Shown here: piece by piece, positions 11,801-21,220 of the stretch
How the letters are laid out: each line of letters opens with the position of its first letter
How positions within the stretch are numbered: position 1 is the stretch's first letter
Assembly: GCA_945643635.1 (NCBI GenBank)
Contig: CALZFC010000033.1
Span: 4,352,001 to 4,416,000 of the forward strand
Source of the DNA: Allodiplogaster sudhausi
Lineage: Eukaryota > Nematoda > Chromadorea > Rhabditida > Diplogasteridae
Length of the DNA stretch: 64,000 nt
Reading direction: 5' to 3'
Program-made: the position numbers and the translations under genes
Notes under the pieces: model-generated
What the model saw: only the letters and a program-made list of their open reading frames with translations
What the model was told of the DNA's origin: nothing
The model's database searches: none

Positions 11801-14800
11801 AACGCAAAATTGCCGTTGCATTATGCCAGTAATATTAAACTATTATGAAAACAAAAATATGAACAGTCAATTCGCATTCTCCTTTTAAACTAAAGCCAAT
11901 GACATAATTTGATTTAAATTTGAGCGAAAATTAATTCGTGCAGTTATATCCTTAAATTGTCATACCTTGACTGAGTCCCATGAACAAAAATCCATGGCGC
12001 GATGCCATTCAAAGTTTCAAGGCAATAAAAGACAATGTATGATCAAGTATAGAAGAAATCAAACCTCCAACGTGATCGAGTGGTGAGCTCTGAAGAACTC
12101 GGCGTTGAATCGATTCCTGAGAGAAAAATAAAGATTAGGAATAAAGGAAGTGCAAATTGGTATATTTAATATGGCCAATGATGAAAGAGAAAAGACGAAA
12201 ATATATCTAAACTGTAGAAAATATTAATGATTAATAAAATAACTTTTGTAAGCAAATAAGTTGAAAAAATGAGCGCTAGGCGCAATGCCATTCAGTTTCT
12301 GGGGAACAAAAGACAAAGCAACATGAGAAATCTATTAAAGCAATTAACATCCTTCGCCAAAGTAAATTGGCAAACGCGGTAAGGAAAAAGGCCAGGAAAG
12401 GTCTCAAAAACTGGGAGCGAACAGTAACTAATTGCCAAATATAAGGTGGCAGGTCAATAAAACAAACTCGGTAATAAAAAAAGATGTGAGCCACACCTTA
12501 AGCGCTAGAAAAGTGAAGAGTTGAGCGGAGATCCGCTTGCCACAGCCCTCTTCCTGGAAAAGAAACAGTTTGTAAGTCAAATCCCCACAAAATTAAGAAT
12601 AAAAAGCATAACCGATTCAAAATTAAAAAAAAACTATTCGTCCGAAGAAGTATAAAGAAAAGCTTGGCAAAATTCACGAGAAGAAAATCTTGGAAAATTC
12701 AAAAAAATAAACTTCGCGCTCGCTGCGCATCAGCACAAAAACATGCGCGAATCGCGATACTCAGTCGAGTGCACGGCTTGACGCTTTCTGACTTGTTATC
12801 TTTTCTTCTTTTTTGGCTAGGTTATTTTAGTTCGATACTTCATTCTTCGTTTATGAACAATAAATTAGTTGTTGTCATCTATGTGGTTTCCCTGAGTATG
12901 CTAATGTCTTCATCTGTCCTATTTCTCCAGAAGCCATTAAGGCGAAGAAGCAGCCGGGCCTCGCCTGTAAAGTAGCTTCGCCAACCAAGCGATGCAAGGT
13001 TTCTCCATCAAACATCCTTTTTTTCTATTCATTGCACTAAAAGTAATAAAACATTGTTGATCAGATTCTTTAGCATCACATGTTTATTTATTTAAGTTAA
13101 GATAAGTTCAGCATTTCTTGCATGGTGGATATTAACTTTATGTTGTTATCCATTTATCACTTTCAAGATTCTCTCTGAGCTGGAGTCGGAAGTAGCTGCA
13201 GATTCCTGTGAAGGCGACACGCGTGCTCACAGCAACCATACTTCTCGATGCTGATGTAAGTTACAAGTTCTTGCCTGTACTCGTTTTCGGTTGCTTATTT
13301 GTTTGCGGTTTTTGTGTACACACTTATTGTGAGTTATTGCTTTGGTTCACTTTACCTCGGTGGTTTTCATATAGTTGGCCTAATAGTAAATACGGCAATG
13401 GAAATAAGCCCTGATAACATGAACAGCGTGGTGAAAAGAAACTGAAGATAGATTTTGCAGAAGCCGGATGGTGCTCTGCGAGTGCTGAGTGAAGTGTCGT
13501 CCCTCGAAGGCCACGCAGCATCTGTTCTGGCGCAACTCCGTTTCGATCGAGTGTTCGTTTCATTATAATTATGTAATATCTCTCATATTTTCATTATTAA
13601 TGTGCCTAGCAACTAATGTGAATGTCAAGTCATCCACTTTTGTCGTTTATTGACGTTAATCTTTATTATTATTATTCTGATTTCGCTGACAATTAGTCCT
13701 ATCGTTCATGAATTCCAGGACATGATGGGCAAGTACGGCGCAGTTCTTCTTCTGGTGGGCCAGTCGGGTGCAGGAGCAGTTTGAAGAAGCCGATAGGCTG
13801 CTCACGGTCATTTTGCAATCTTTTAATATTTACATACTTTATAAAAAATATTTATACAGTAAAATGCGAAGTTTTTATCAAGTTCTTTTGAATACTTTAG
13901 TTATTTTCAAAAATGTTTCTATAACCATAACCATGTTTTCCCCTTTAGGAGGCGCAGACTCGAGATGCGAACTACGCGGATGCCATTGTCAATCTCGTCA
14001 ACGTCAGCGCCCTGACAAGAAAGGCTCCCGAAGTCGGTGAGGAAATTTGTATTTTAGAAACAAATTGTAATTATTTTGGACAATTATCAATGATATTCAA
14101 AAAGTCTCTCACTCTCCCGACTCTCTCTCTCTCATCCTATAAACCTCTATCTATCTGTCTCATGCTATTGTGCATTATAATTCTGTTTCTTTCGCTTATT
14201 CCTTTCTCGCGCCCTAACCTCTCCTTCTCCTGCAGGTCCCTGAGCTCGCCGACTTCCACTCCAAGACGTCTTCGCCATCTCTCCCCATCTTCAGCTGCGA
14301 CCTCTGCACCTCCTCCACCACCACCATCAAGGCTTCTCCCTCCCTCTCTCCCTCCCTTCCTCCATCCCTCTGTCTCATAATGTTGTGTGGCCCAGTTATG
14401 GTATGCCCTTTTTATATTGTTGTACACTAATTATGTAGTGATAAATATAGCTAAAACGCAATTGGCAGTGTTTTAATGGCATTTTATCCGCTGCTGGAAA
14501 GAAAGAATGATGAAGGGGGAAGTGTAGGTGAAGGGGGGGGGGGGGAGCATTGGAAAGCAGAGAGGAGGGGAGAAGCGAGGCGTGCCCGCTGCCAGGGTGG
14601 GCTGGCCAGTGACCATAATAGTTCGTCCTGAACGAGCTACAGCAACATACTATCTAGCTCTCTTTAACTGAGCTATCGATAGAAGCGTGAGGGCGAACTA
14701 TTTAGTTCCACAGGAGATGGCGAACTGAATAGTTCTGCCTTATAGTGCGGCCTCGGAGGACTATCTGCGCTGTGTGAAATTGAAAAGAAAAAACAATAAC

Positions 14801-17800
14801 TTTGTACTTTTACTTACAAAAGTTATTTTAAGAAAAGCATATAGTAACAATAAAAAAAGCCGCCCACTCTTACTCGCACATTTCGAAGCAGCATTGCCGA
14901 AGGAGTTCCTTGATGTTCTCCTCGCCAATCATATGACATTTTGCAAAAGGGCCCTAAATGTATGTACATATAAAAATATGCGTATAAATTAAAATATTGC
15001 TATACCTAATTAAAAATTTGTTATATAATAATAGAATGTCTGAATGTAAGGCACGAACAGCTTTAGCTTGAAGCAGCATTGAGATGGCAACGCAAGATTG
15101 GCGAGCAATCGGAAGCCATTCTTTTCGTATCTGTGGTAAGCGAATAAATATATTGTTATTGTTATCGCTATTATTACTAGAATTATGTTGCTGTTATATC
15201 TATTATTACTATTATTATGTCTCATTATTATTATTATTATTATTACTATTAACTATTATCACCAAAACCATCGCAGACTTCTCCAAAACTTAAAATAACT
15301 TCACTTACACAGCCTTCATTGCAGGCATCGTTCGGCGTCGGAGTTGTCGTCGGTTCAACAACGAAAGGCTGAATATTATCTTCAATAAGTAATGCAAATT
15401 TGTCGCCATTAAACAAACAGCACGGTGTACCTTGCATCCCCTTAGTTGTGTTTTCGGACGTGATCCTGGTGCTAAACATCGAAGATAGTTTTGTATACGA
15501 AGACAATAAAAGGTTTAAAGTGATCGATATTAGTGACTCTATCGTAAAGCACAGTTCTTTAATAAGCATAGCATTACCACATGTGATTTCCAATTTATTC
15601 TCGACAAAGTCGAGTCCTTGGAGGCGCCAGCCGTTGCTGAGATGGCAATCGATGTAATCCACGGCCTCCCAGCCACGAGCTGTTTTTACCTTGAGTGTAA
15701 AAACCCTATCACACAGTCAATTTCTATCGTAAAAGAATCTAAAGACAAAGCAACTGGCGTTAATTTTCGAGAGGTTTATCGCATATTTAATGAACACAGA
15801 TGTCTGACTAACGAAGAGTTCATATCCTTCTGCGCAGCTGTAGAGAAGGCAGCCGGAGATGGCGTCCTTGCAGGTGATCAGTCTTGTCTTCTCGCACTTC
15901 TTGCCAAGTGGACAGCCACTGGAGAGTGGCGGAGAGGGACACATCGAGCAGCCGCCTGAGGCAAAAAAGGCAGAAAGAAATGTAGGAATCAAGGAGCTGA
16001 TGCAAAACACGAAAGATTAGATGTTACGCCACTAATTGTGAATACAAAGAATGCTACTTGGATGCTGCGCGCATGTCAATGGCCGGTTGTTCTCGAAGAC
16101 GAATCGTCTGCCCTCAAAGACGCCGGTCCACTTGGCGTCGAGGGAACAGGAGAGATGGTCAAAGGAGAGACGACGACCGGCTACTTCCACCTGAAGGTCG
16201 ACACTTCCTCGTCCGCCTCTTTGTGGAGGCGGACGACGAATTCTTGCGATGTTTAAAGGCAAGATACTCATATTATCTGACTAAATGCAATGGTGAGAGC
16301 AAAGAAAGAGAGGGAGTCAGAGAATATATATATTTTCCTTTAAATAGGCTCTCCATGAACAGCCTCTCGAAGATGTCATCTTTCTCTTCCCTTTTCTAAA
16401 GCCATGCACACGAAACCTGAAGCATTCCCGCGTCGCACGCCATGACTGGGCAGCCCGTGCGGAAGTGGACACGACGACGCAGGTGGCTGCCTTGGCAAAC
16501 CTCACAAAAGACACATTCGGGGAGGTTATCCATGTGCCGGAAACCCGCCAGGTGTCGGTTGTAAGAATGTAGTGATCTCACTGGTATGGATCTTCTTACA
16601 ATCATAGTATTTTCTTGCTACATGGTTCAAGTTCTTTGAGACGCTCGCTGACCTGCCCATTCACGCATGACAATGAAGTGCTTGTCATCGGGCGGCAAAT
16701 GTTGTCACAGGCGACTGTAATAATGCAAGTCATTTGTTGCCAATTCCTGTTCTCTCATATCTCTAATTATGAGGTGAAATTGTAATGATAAAGCTTTCCA
16801 AAGTACACACAGAGAGTGAGACTGTTTATTATCGATGAAGGCGACTGACTGCAGGTCATGGAGAATTCTTTATAGGAGTCGAGTACGTCCAGCCCGTTGA
16901 GTTTCCAGCGCATGCCCTCCTGGCATTCCAGCGTCTCCAGTGTCAGCCACTCTTCTTCCTTCTGGTAGAATGCCTTCAAAAAGCAACTACATGCATGTCT
17001 ATCAAGCATACCTTAACCTGCACATTTCATCTTTCTTGCCCAATTTTATTGTCAAAACATGCTTTTCCGCTCCTTTAACTGGCAATTTGCGCATGGGTAT
17101 CTTTTTATCTTAATATTAATTACTGTGTTGTCGCATCACCATTCTTTTGTCTAGGTGAAAATACGCAGAAAAATAAATGGTTTTGGCTCTGACACCAAGC
17201 GCGTAGCCTGTCGGGCAGCTCCTGGTAACACAACCCGTCTCCAAGTCTTTCTTATTCTGTAATTTTTTGAAATCGCAGTGGTCGGCGGCCGGTGGGCACG
17301 TTCTCGTGATTGGTTGCCAGAGTGTTGGACATCGGTCGCACTGTCTCCCTGAATCCTCTCTCTATTCTTGCCTCTTTTTACTCTTGTAATTATAGAAGAT
17401 AACGTTTGAGAATGTATTGCCAAACTGAACTATTTTAAAGCTGTAAAATAGATCAGGAAATCGATAGCTAAAGCGCTCACTTTATAGATATGTATGTACT
17501 TTCTCGAACTTTGGATTCTTTGTGTGTAAACACACACACAAAAACTTGTTTGAAACAACATTCTTTCGACGCAAAACTGAAGAAATATTGTTTGATATGA
17601 ATAGTATTTTTTTTACAACGAAGAATGTTGTTTCAAAGATTTTTTTCTGTGTGAATGTTGCATGTATATATGTTATTATAATTCCTTATACTAACATAAA
17701 ACTTCGCAGGTTATCTTTACACTTGGGTCATAGTAGTTTCTCTGTTGTTTCGAGTCGAAGCCGACCCATTTTCCCGATTCGCATACAAGATAATCAGCGA

Positions 17801-20022
17801 AGACGTACCTGCCAGCCGGGTAATAAAGCTGAAATATAATTATTAATAAATATTTATTTATTTATAATTATATCTTACAGTCGTTTGTAAGAAATAATGC
17901 TATCTTTTTTATTAAAATTTATTTGACGTCCAAAAAGAATTTAACCTTTAGCTTCCCTTCTCTACACGAGTTTGTCAGGCATCCGCTGATAGGATGGATT
18001 CGTTGCACGATGAATTGTGGCTTACACTGCTGCAAGTACTCTCTATGTTAATAATACGCTTAGATAAAAAGAAATTCCGACATTTGCTTCAAAATATACA
18101 TATGTATGTCCTTAACCACAGGATATTTTAGGTGCTCCGTGCACCGATTAAAAGAAGGGTTAACTTTCGTTTCCAAGCGCAAACGTTATCTTTTACCCGT
18201 TATCTTTTAAACGCTATCCCCGTGGATCGTCTACGTAAGAGAGCGCAAGACAAGAGAATCAGAGAAAAAAAACTGTAATCTCATTCTCACGTAAATTCAG
18301 TGCAAGAAGGCCAGAGAACCGACGAAAGGGTCAGAGGAATTTTGGACTTTGAACTCATCATTTCCTTGTAAAAGAATGAAAAGGCAGAAGAGCTGACAGA
18401 GCACGACCAAAGGTTGTCGATGATTGGTGCACAGTCAAAGGTGCACTGCGCGGGCGGAACAATAATGGGGGTGGTGGGCGTGGCTTGCGGAAAGGGCGTA
18501 GTCATGGCTGGATTCGGGCGCGTTCGATCTTTCAGGCGCGGGCAGCCAGCGTACTAAAGTCATTTAATAAAATGTGCTTAAATAGGCAGAAGTACGTTTA
18601 AATGGAGATGTAAAATTGCCCTATTTCGTCTTTTTTTATTGATTCATAAAAAAACTTCAATGGAATTCGTTGAACATTAACAAGCTTCCTTCTTTTTTTA
18701 GCTTCTAAAAACTTTTATTTTTTTTGTTAAAAAAAAAAGTGGCACTAGAAACCGCGGCACCGGCGATAAAATTCATTCGCCAGCTGTCACCAAAGGACGC
18801 TTCCTCCTTATTCTTCTTAAACCGGCATTTCATCGTTGGCATCTTCCAGCCATTACTGAAAAGAAATAAAGGAATAGTCATTCTTCTTTTCCAGTAGAAA
18901 AAGAAACGTTTCAGGTACAAAATATTGAAATATTTATGTCAAACTTGTTTTTTTTTAATGAAATGTACACAGTTTAGAGCGTCTTTTCTACCTCTGCAGA
19001 GCGTCGTTTTCGCAGTTGTCGTCCATGCTTCCGCACATTCCTTCCAACTTGTCAGCACCGTAGTATTGGTCGGGCAAACAGATGTAAACATGGAATACAT
19101 ATATTATTTATTTCAACAAATAAATTGTGTTCTCCAGGATTCCAAAATTAATGCTTAGCGATTTAAAAAAAAAAAAAGTCGACGCCAACATCTTCATCCG
19201 TGCTGAAGTCAAGGATAGGGCCACAGCTCGTTCGAATTATCAGATTATCAACCCAAAGCTAAAAATACAGTTGTTCCCCAGGTTTTTTTTCTATCGTTCA
19301 AGTCGATGAAAACAAAGTTCCACATAGCCTCTAGTTAAAAAATAGCGAATCAAAACTCTTAGAGAGAAGAAAATCAGAAACCCTATTATCTCCTTTCCAC
19401 GATCGACCGGGAATACGCAAGTTATTGATAAATAGCTGCTTCTGAATAATGGATGTTTAATCGAAATGCATAAAATTGAAAAGCTCTTTTTTTTGGCAGA
19501 CCTGTTTCGTCACGGGATTTCGAACAATGCGCACGGTCTTACCAAAAATTGACAGCTCCATGGTTCCGACAAACGAGGTACTGAAAGTGAGGATTAATTT
19601 ATTCTTATTGAGTAAAAAGGAAGCCTTCCTGCTGGCAATGAACACTTTTCATTGTCAAAACCACTGACCGTGAGATGGCGGACGGGGCTGCGTTCAATAG
19701 TTTAATCTGAAAATCACATGATGGGTTCACGGCGACGCCAGTCAGGGTCGGCCTCACTGCGAGGTACGGGCAGGCAGTTCCTTAGAGGGAACACAGAATT
19801 GGAGCATCGATCGAAGGAGTCACGAGGGGCCGATCATTCCCCAAAGTATAATTCATGCGTTTTAATTAATATAATCAATCCAAAGCAGTTTTGTCCAACC
19901 GTGATAGGCATAAGAAAGATCGTCAAAGCTCTTGAAGAGCGGCTCGCCGAAGATCTTGCAGCATCGGCGATTGTGGCGGCGAATTCCAAGTCCGATGACA
20001 GGAAGGACTAGCCATATCAGAA
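1438..20022 (-). CDS. Secreted mosaic protein: VWD, Cys-rich modules, C8, TIL, EGF-like, fibrinogen C-terminal domain
   Basis: About 30 small minus-strand exons of roughly 1,200 codons in total; the stop is at 1438-1440. Order: a hydrophobic leader (LIWLVLPVIGLGI) at ~20000, presumably completed by an unseen first exon; a VWD domain (19.98-18.77 kb); a Thr/Pro linker; four cysteine modules (18.0-15.6 kb); C8 (14.95-14.88 and 4.50-4.44 kb); TIL and EGF-like exons (4.3-3.0 kb); and a fibrinogen-related domain (2.85-1.44 kb). It is probably extracellular: VWD/C8/TIL units typically form disulfide-linked, often polymerising, proteins, and fibrinogen domains often bind glycans. Most exon joins are in phase, for example GA|G across the C8 intron that holds the 10-kb transposon. 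The VWD and C8 are normally adjacent but are separated here by the cysteine modules. Two internal joins (about 19.3-19.1 and 15.3-15.0 kb) and exon 1 are unresolved, so a split into two genes is possible but less likely. Confidence 0.75.
3030..4325 (-). other. TIL and EGF-like exons of the mosaic gene
   Basis: From high to low coordinate: end of C8 (INLDNWQTDPLANCT, ~4274-4325); TIL start SCPPNASFKKCGTACDRTC (~4087-4187); CVECAPGCACDIGFVRDD and KEKCGCNDESG (~3920-4050); a VWC-like CTIGHIVPEGKAWLSSDC (~3700-3830); an EGF-like PLSCSPNSECLAVEGERR then CVCKEGFE (~3575-3640); CKPREDCKKRCGEHEGRGKC (~3290-3375); and SCDCNNNWSGPTCSLF followed by the start of the fibrinogen domain (~3050-3175). The C8-TIL-VWC order is that of mucin/zonadhesin-type D assemblies. 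Confidence 0.8.
4441..4497 (-). other. Second half of the C8 domain exon, directly beside the transposon
   Basis: The acceptor TTCAG (4498-4502 on minus) is followed by G ATG CCC GAG, reading MPEQKCARLNTFAEECQAKS, the typical second helix and Cys pair of a C8 domain. The donor is GTCAATAAG. The transposon's end lies just 5 nt upstream of this exon. Confidence 0.8.
4503..4519 (+). repeat. Left terminal inverted repeat (17 bp)
   Basis: CACACAGCGCAGATAGT, a perfect complement of 14760-14776 and directly preceded by the AA duplication. Coding alone does not explain the match, because the host C8 exon starts outside it at 4497. Confidence 0.85.
4520..4690. promoter_or_regulatory. Left subterminal repeat zone
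   Basis: It contains at least six GAACTAT/AACTAT/ATAGTTC words in both orientations, including ATAGTTCGCCC (4556-4566) and a perfect 11-bp inverted pair GAACTATTGCC (4614-4624) / GGCAATAGTTC (4634-4644). In CACTA elements such clusters bind the transposition protein. By analogy, this is the likely transposase-binding region. Nothing recognisable follows between 4690 and 5187. Confidence 0.65.
5188..8720 (-). CDS. Transposon-borne SAMD3-like/PB1-like protein, about 560 aa, ~14 exons
   Basis: The start ATG at 8718-8720 directly follows a strong acceptor (ttcttcag|ATG), so the mRNA is probably trans-spliced. Exons run from 8490-8720 down to the stop at 5188, with introns of about 60-420 nt and consistent phases. 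The first ~75 residues (MFLVVILQVGTESTEAF...) resemble a PB1-like N-terminus. The middle has a charged linker, then LRDVLVDVRGRAILEKL, ITNYLLAYSNKQFAPAL and GTNRACLEVHLRQTQQRL. The end reads DHASLDGLLNLLACFPKN, PVIFTYGDAKQTYYVAVEG and TTALLVLLAVYSLFNMSY. This layout matches, from memory, animal transposon-associated proteins annotated as SAMD3-like. It shares a ~280-bp head-to-head promoter with the zinc-finger transposase and lies on the host gene's strand. Its biochemical role in transposition is unknown. Confidence 0.75.
8721..9001. promoter_or_regulatory. Divergent promoter between the two transposon genes
   Basis: This 281-bp AT-rich gap separates two start codons facing away from each other. 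Each start is preceded directly by a 3' splice consensus (tttcttcag|ATG on minus, ggatttcag|GATG on plus), so transcription probably starts inside this gap for both genes. No clear TATA box was identified. Confidence 0.5.
9002..11678 (+). CDS. C2H2 zinc-finger transposase-like protein, about 750 aa, ~8 exons
   Basis: Starts at ATG 9002, one base after an acceptor (ggatttcag|G). Exon 1 has two C2H2 fingers (CVVESCEFSC...H...H and CFLCPTRHVFSRHDNLISHQ). Then follow an acidic Asp/Glu linker, VAYWDDIAPANN, FLFAISYARDNKAFCF, LTFAADNLGQNE, FPCRLC, AHDVYEGEG (split by an intron), RIASFGYGPNDAPNRPGAIP, HVMIHYARSARTLGPP and YEQLHAVVKRR...NFTNVP. In order these match blocks I recall from a widespread animal family of C2H2-headed transposon proteins related to CACTA transposases (YxDDxEPANPL, GDNLG, CRxC, HDxxEG, HYPxLIxxxGPL, FExKHxxxK). 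Asp and His/Glu candidates of an RNase-H-like core are visible, but I cannot assign the triad. A ~65-nt intron at about 9788-9852 is inferred to keep the frame. A poly(A) signal follows 20 nt after the stop. No disabling mutation was seen. Confidence 0.8.
11699..11704 (+). terminator. Poly(A) signal of the transposase-like gene
   Basis: Canonical AATAAA 20 nt after the stop codon at 11678. Confidence 0.7.
11705..12930. other. Transposon interior without a clear gene
   Basis: AT-rich DNA. A ~45-bp motif is repeated near 11996 (ggcgcgatgccattcaaag) and near 12279 (ggcgcaatgccattcagttt), each followed by a run ending aaaagacaa. Two minus-strand exon-like pieces with good splice borders lie at ~12484-12554 (EEGCGKRISAQLFTFLALK) and ~12068-12118. 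I could not join them to anything recognisable. Confidence 0.4.
12931..14430 (+). CDS. Possible third transposon gene, function unknown
   Basis: Six plus-strand segments have good splice borders and compatible phases: 12931-12998 (AIKAKKQPGLACKVASPTKR), 13202-13255 (IPVKATRVLTATILLDAD), 13461-13556 (KPDGALRVLSEVSSLEG...), ~13719-13806 (ending EQFEEADRLLT), 13949-14032 (EAQTRDANYADAIVNLVN...) and 14236-14430 (VPELADFHSK...CDLC...). No family is recognised. The middle is charged and helix-prone. The start exon was not found, and the ~13719 exon has an ambiguous frame. By position, just inside the right end, it could be the element's DNA-binding accessory protein, but that is speculation. Confidence 0.4.
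14600..14759. promoter_or_regulatory. Right subterminal repeat zone
   Basis: It has ATAGTTCG at ~14618, GGGCGAACTAT at 14691-14701 (the exact inverse of ATAGTTCGCCC near the left end), and GGCGAACTGAATAGTTC at ~14720. This mirrors the left end and supports both being ends of one element. The 170 bases before it hold a G run (14527-14545) and no gene. Confidence 0.65.
14760..14776 (-). repeat. Right terminal inverted repeat (17 bp)
   Basis: ACTATCTGCGCTGTGTG, a perfect inverse of 4503-4519 and followed by the AA duplication at 14777-14778. Confidence 0.85.
14880..14953 (-). other. First half of the C8 domain exon of the mosaic gene
   Basis: The acceptor tttag is followed by GPFAKCHMIGEENIKELLRQ, then CCFEMC and a GA|gtaagag donor. 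PFA.CH...C..D/EMC is the C8 start. Its phase fits the exon at 4497 (GA|G ATG), about 10.4 kb away across the transposon. Confidence 0.8.
15130..15280. repeat. ATT-rich simple repeat in an intron
   Basis: Irregular (ATT)n/(CTA)n runs, densest at about 15200-15250, inside an intron of the mosaic gene. They obscure the exon join between the linker (~15325-15375, with PTTTPTPNDACNEGC) and the C8 start. Confidence 0.6.
15580..18035 (-). other. Four tandem cysteine-rich modules of the mosaic gene
   Basis: Each module spans two or more exons with the pattern C..C...C...C, GC....C..G, then LEC..G.W.L.G...........TC. Module 1: ISGCLTNSCREGKLK and YLVCESGKWVGFD...ITCE. Module 2: CDRCPTLWQPITRTCPPA, ETGCVTRSCPTGYAL and LECQEGMRWKLNGLD...MTC. 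Module 3: CVFCEVCQGSHLRRR, RTGCPVMACDAGM and LSCSLDAKWTGVFEG...LTCA. Module 4: CSMCPSPPLSSGCPLGKKC, ISGCLLYSCAEGYEL and IDCHLSNGWRLQGLD...ITCG. They resemble nematode-specific extracellular C6/DUF281-type domains, but the assignment is from pattern memory. The repeated layout implies tandem exon duplication. Confidence 0.65.
18290..20022 (-). other. VWD domain and Thr/Pro linker exons of the mosaic gene
   Basis: 19900-20022 gives the hydrophobic leader and CCKIFGEPLFKSFDDL-SYAYHG. 19646-19780 gives GTACPYLAV and CDFQIKLLNAAPSAISRS. About 19495-19580 gives MELSIFGKTVRIV. About 19000-19120 gives LEGMCGSMDDNCEND. About 18765-18858 gives NGWKMPTMKCRF and FGDSWRMN. These follow the VWD order (C.v.GDpH..tFDg, C.Y.L, F.I..., GLCGnfdg, ..SW). 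18294-18557 adds a linker with a Thr/Pro stretch (TTPFPQATPTTPIIVPP) and four Cys. The canonical GDPHY is altered to GEPLF. Confidence 0.75.
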
Positions 20023-20877
20023 CTGGGTGAAATTGTGGTATTATATAATATATTTATTTATTTATTTATAATGGTGTATGAATATATAAGGTATATAAAA
20101 GTTTACCGAAAAAAAAACAAACCGCTTATTGTTAGAGCAGCGCTCCTCATGTCTGCTCAGTTTTCAAAGATTTGGTCTAGGGATTCAGAATCTTTTATAG
20201 AAGAAGAAAGAAATACATATATTGTACTGTAACATTACGTTTGCAACCACAAAGTCATGCACAGCAAAAAGGCTTTCTGTCAAACGCACGATTTGAACCC
20301 TTTGGAGAAGCCGAGTTATTTAAACGATGCCCAGGCATCATCAATATTTGAGTGCCTTTTTGAACAAGAAGAGCGACCAGCTTTTCCAAGTGTGTTCAAA
20401 AGATCACGAAGCGATGATTCTCTTAAGATGCTCTAAGATAACTGCTGCATACGCCTTGAATGAGGAAAGCAACACGCCATGATAACAACGCGGTTTATCA
20501 TTTCTTAAATACTTAAAATAATGCTTTAACAATATGAGTCATATTTGGGGCAGTAAAATCGTGGCCGAATTGATGGTAACTTCACCGTGTTTTCGGATAG
20601 CCTCTATCATGGACAACGGGCTGCACTTTTGATGAGAAGCTTCATTTTATTCACATTTCATCTTTGCATATATCTTTGGCCACCAGTACACAATTTTTGG
20701 CTAGGGTATGAATACATACATACGTGCATATATATGTATGTAGATTTGAATATTTGTTTGTCTGCATTTGTGTCTCCACAATCAAGTCGTTTCCTTACCG
20801 ACTTCGCTCTCTTTCTCTCTCTCACTTAATTTCGCTCTCAATCCCATCTTTCTCTCTCTCAATTCCTCTTTCTCCCC

Positions 20878-20908
<31 letters not shown>

Positions 20909-21175
20909 CCCACCCTTGTTCTCCAAATCTCTGTCATGCAATCTCGTTCATTATACACGCGATCATGCATACTTTATACATTCTTGGTAGAGAAAGAGAA
21001 CTTTTGGACTCGGCACGAAAAGCTTGAAATGCACTTCCGGTATGCTTCTTGATCTCCATCAATGCGATATGTACATATGGGGAGATCTATTTGGAGAATT
21101 AGAAGAGAGAAGAGAGAGTGAGAAAAAGAAGGAGAGCAAGAGAGAGAGAGATAGAAAAGAGAGGGAGAAAGAAAG

Positions 21176-21220
<45 letters not shown>

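Larger units (their letters stand above)
4503..14776. mobile_element. 10,274-bp CACTA-like (CMC group) DNA transposon inside a C8-domain intron
   Basis: Both ends carry the perfect 17-bp inverted repeat CACACAGCGCAGATAGT (4503-4519, and its complement at 14760-14776). Both flanks show AA (4501-4502 and 14777-14778), a 2-bp target duplication. Both subterminal zones hold repeated GAACTAT/ATAGTTC motifs, including GGGCGAACTAT in inverted position at both ends. Deleting the element and one AA gives a pyrimidine-rich tract ending ...CTTTTCAATTCAG|G and rejoins two C8 half-exons in phase (GA|G). The element holds two intact-looking divergent genes and perhaps a third. CAC...GTG ends, subterminal repeats and a 2-3 bp duplication fit the CACTA/Mirage/Chapaev group; the exact family is inference. 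Confidence 0.85.

Noticed and set aside
12631..12975. Plus-strand open frame of ~103 codons starting at a non-ATG codon
   Set aside because: It has a low-complexity start and a hydrophobic middle without homology. Only its last part overlaps a spliced exon candidate, in another frame.
14755..14795. A second C8 exon on the plus strand (reads EDYLRCVK)
   Set aside because: The matching bases are the transposon's inverted repeat. The same sequence on the minus side lies outside the true exon, whose acceptor TTCAG starts immediately after it.
15010..15225. Exon reading NGFRLLANLALPSQCC at ~15055-15135
   Set aside because: An acceptor exists, but no frame joins cleanly to the neighbouring exons. 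It may be a fifth, damaged module or intron sequence, so it is left out of the model.
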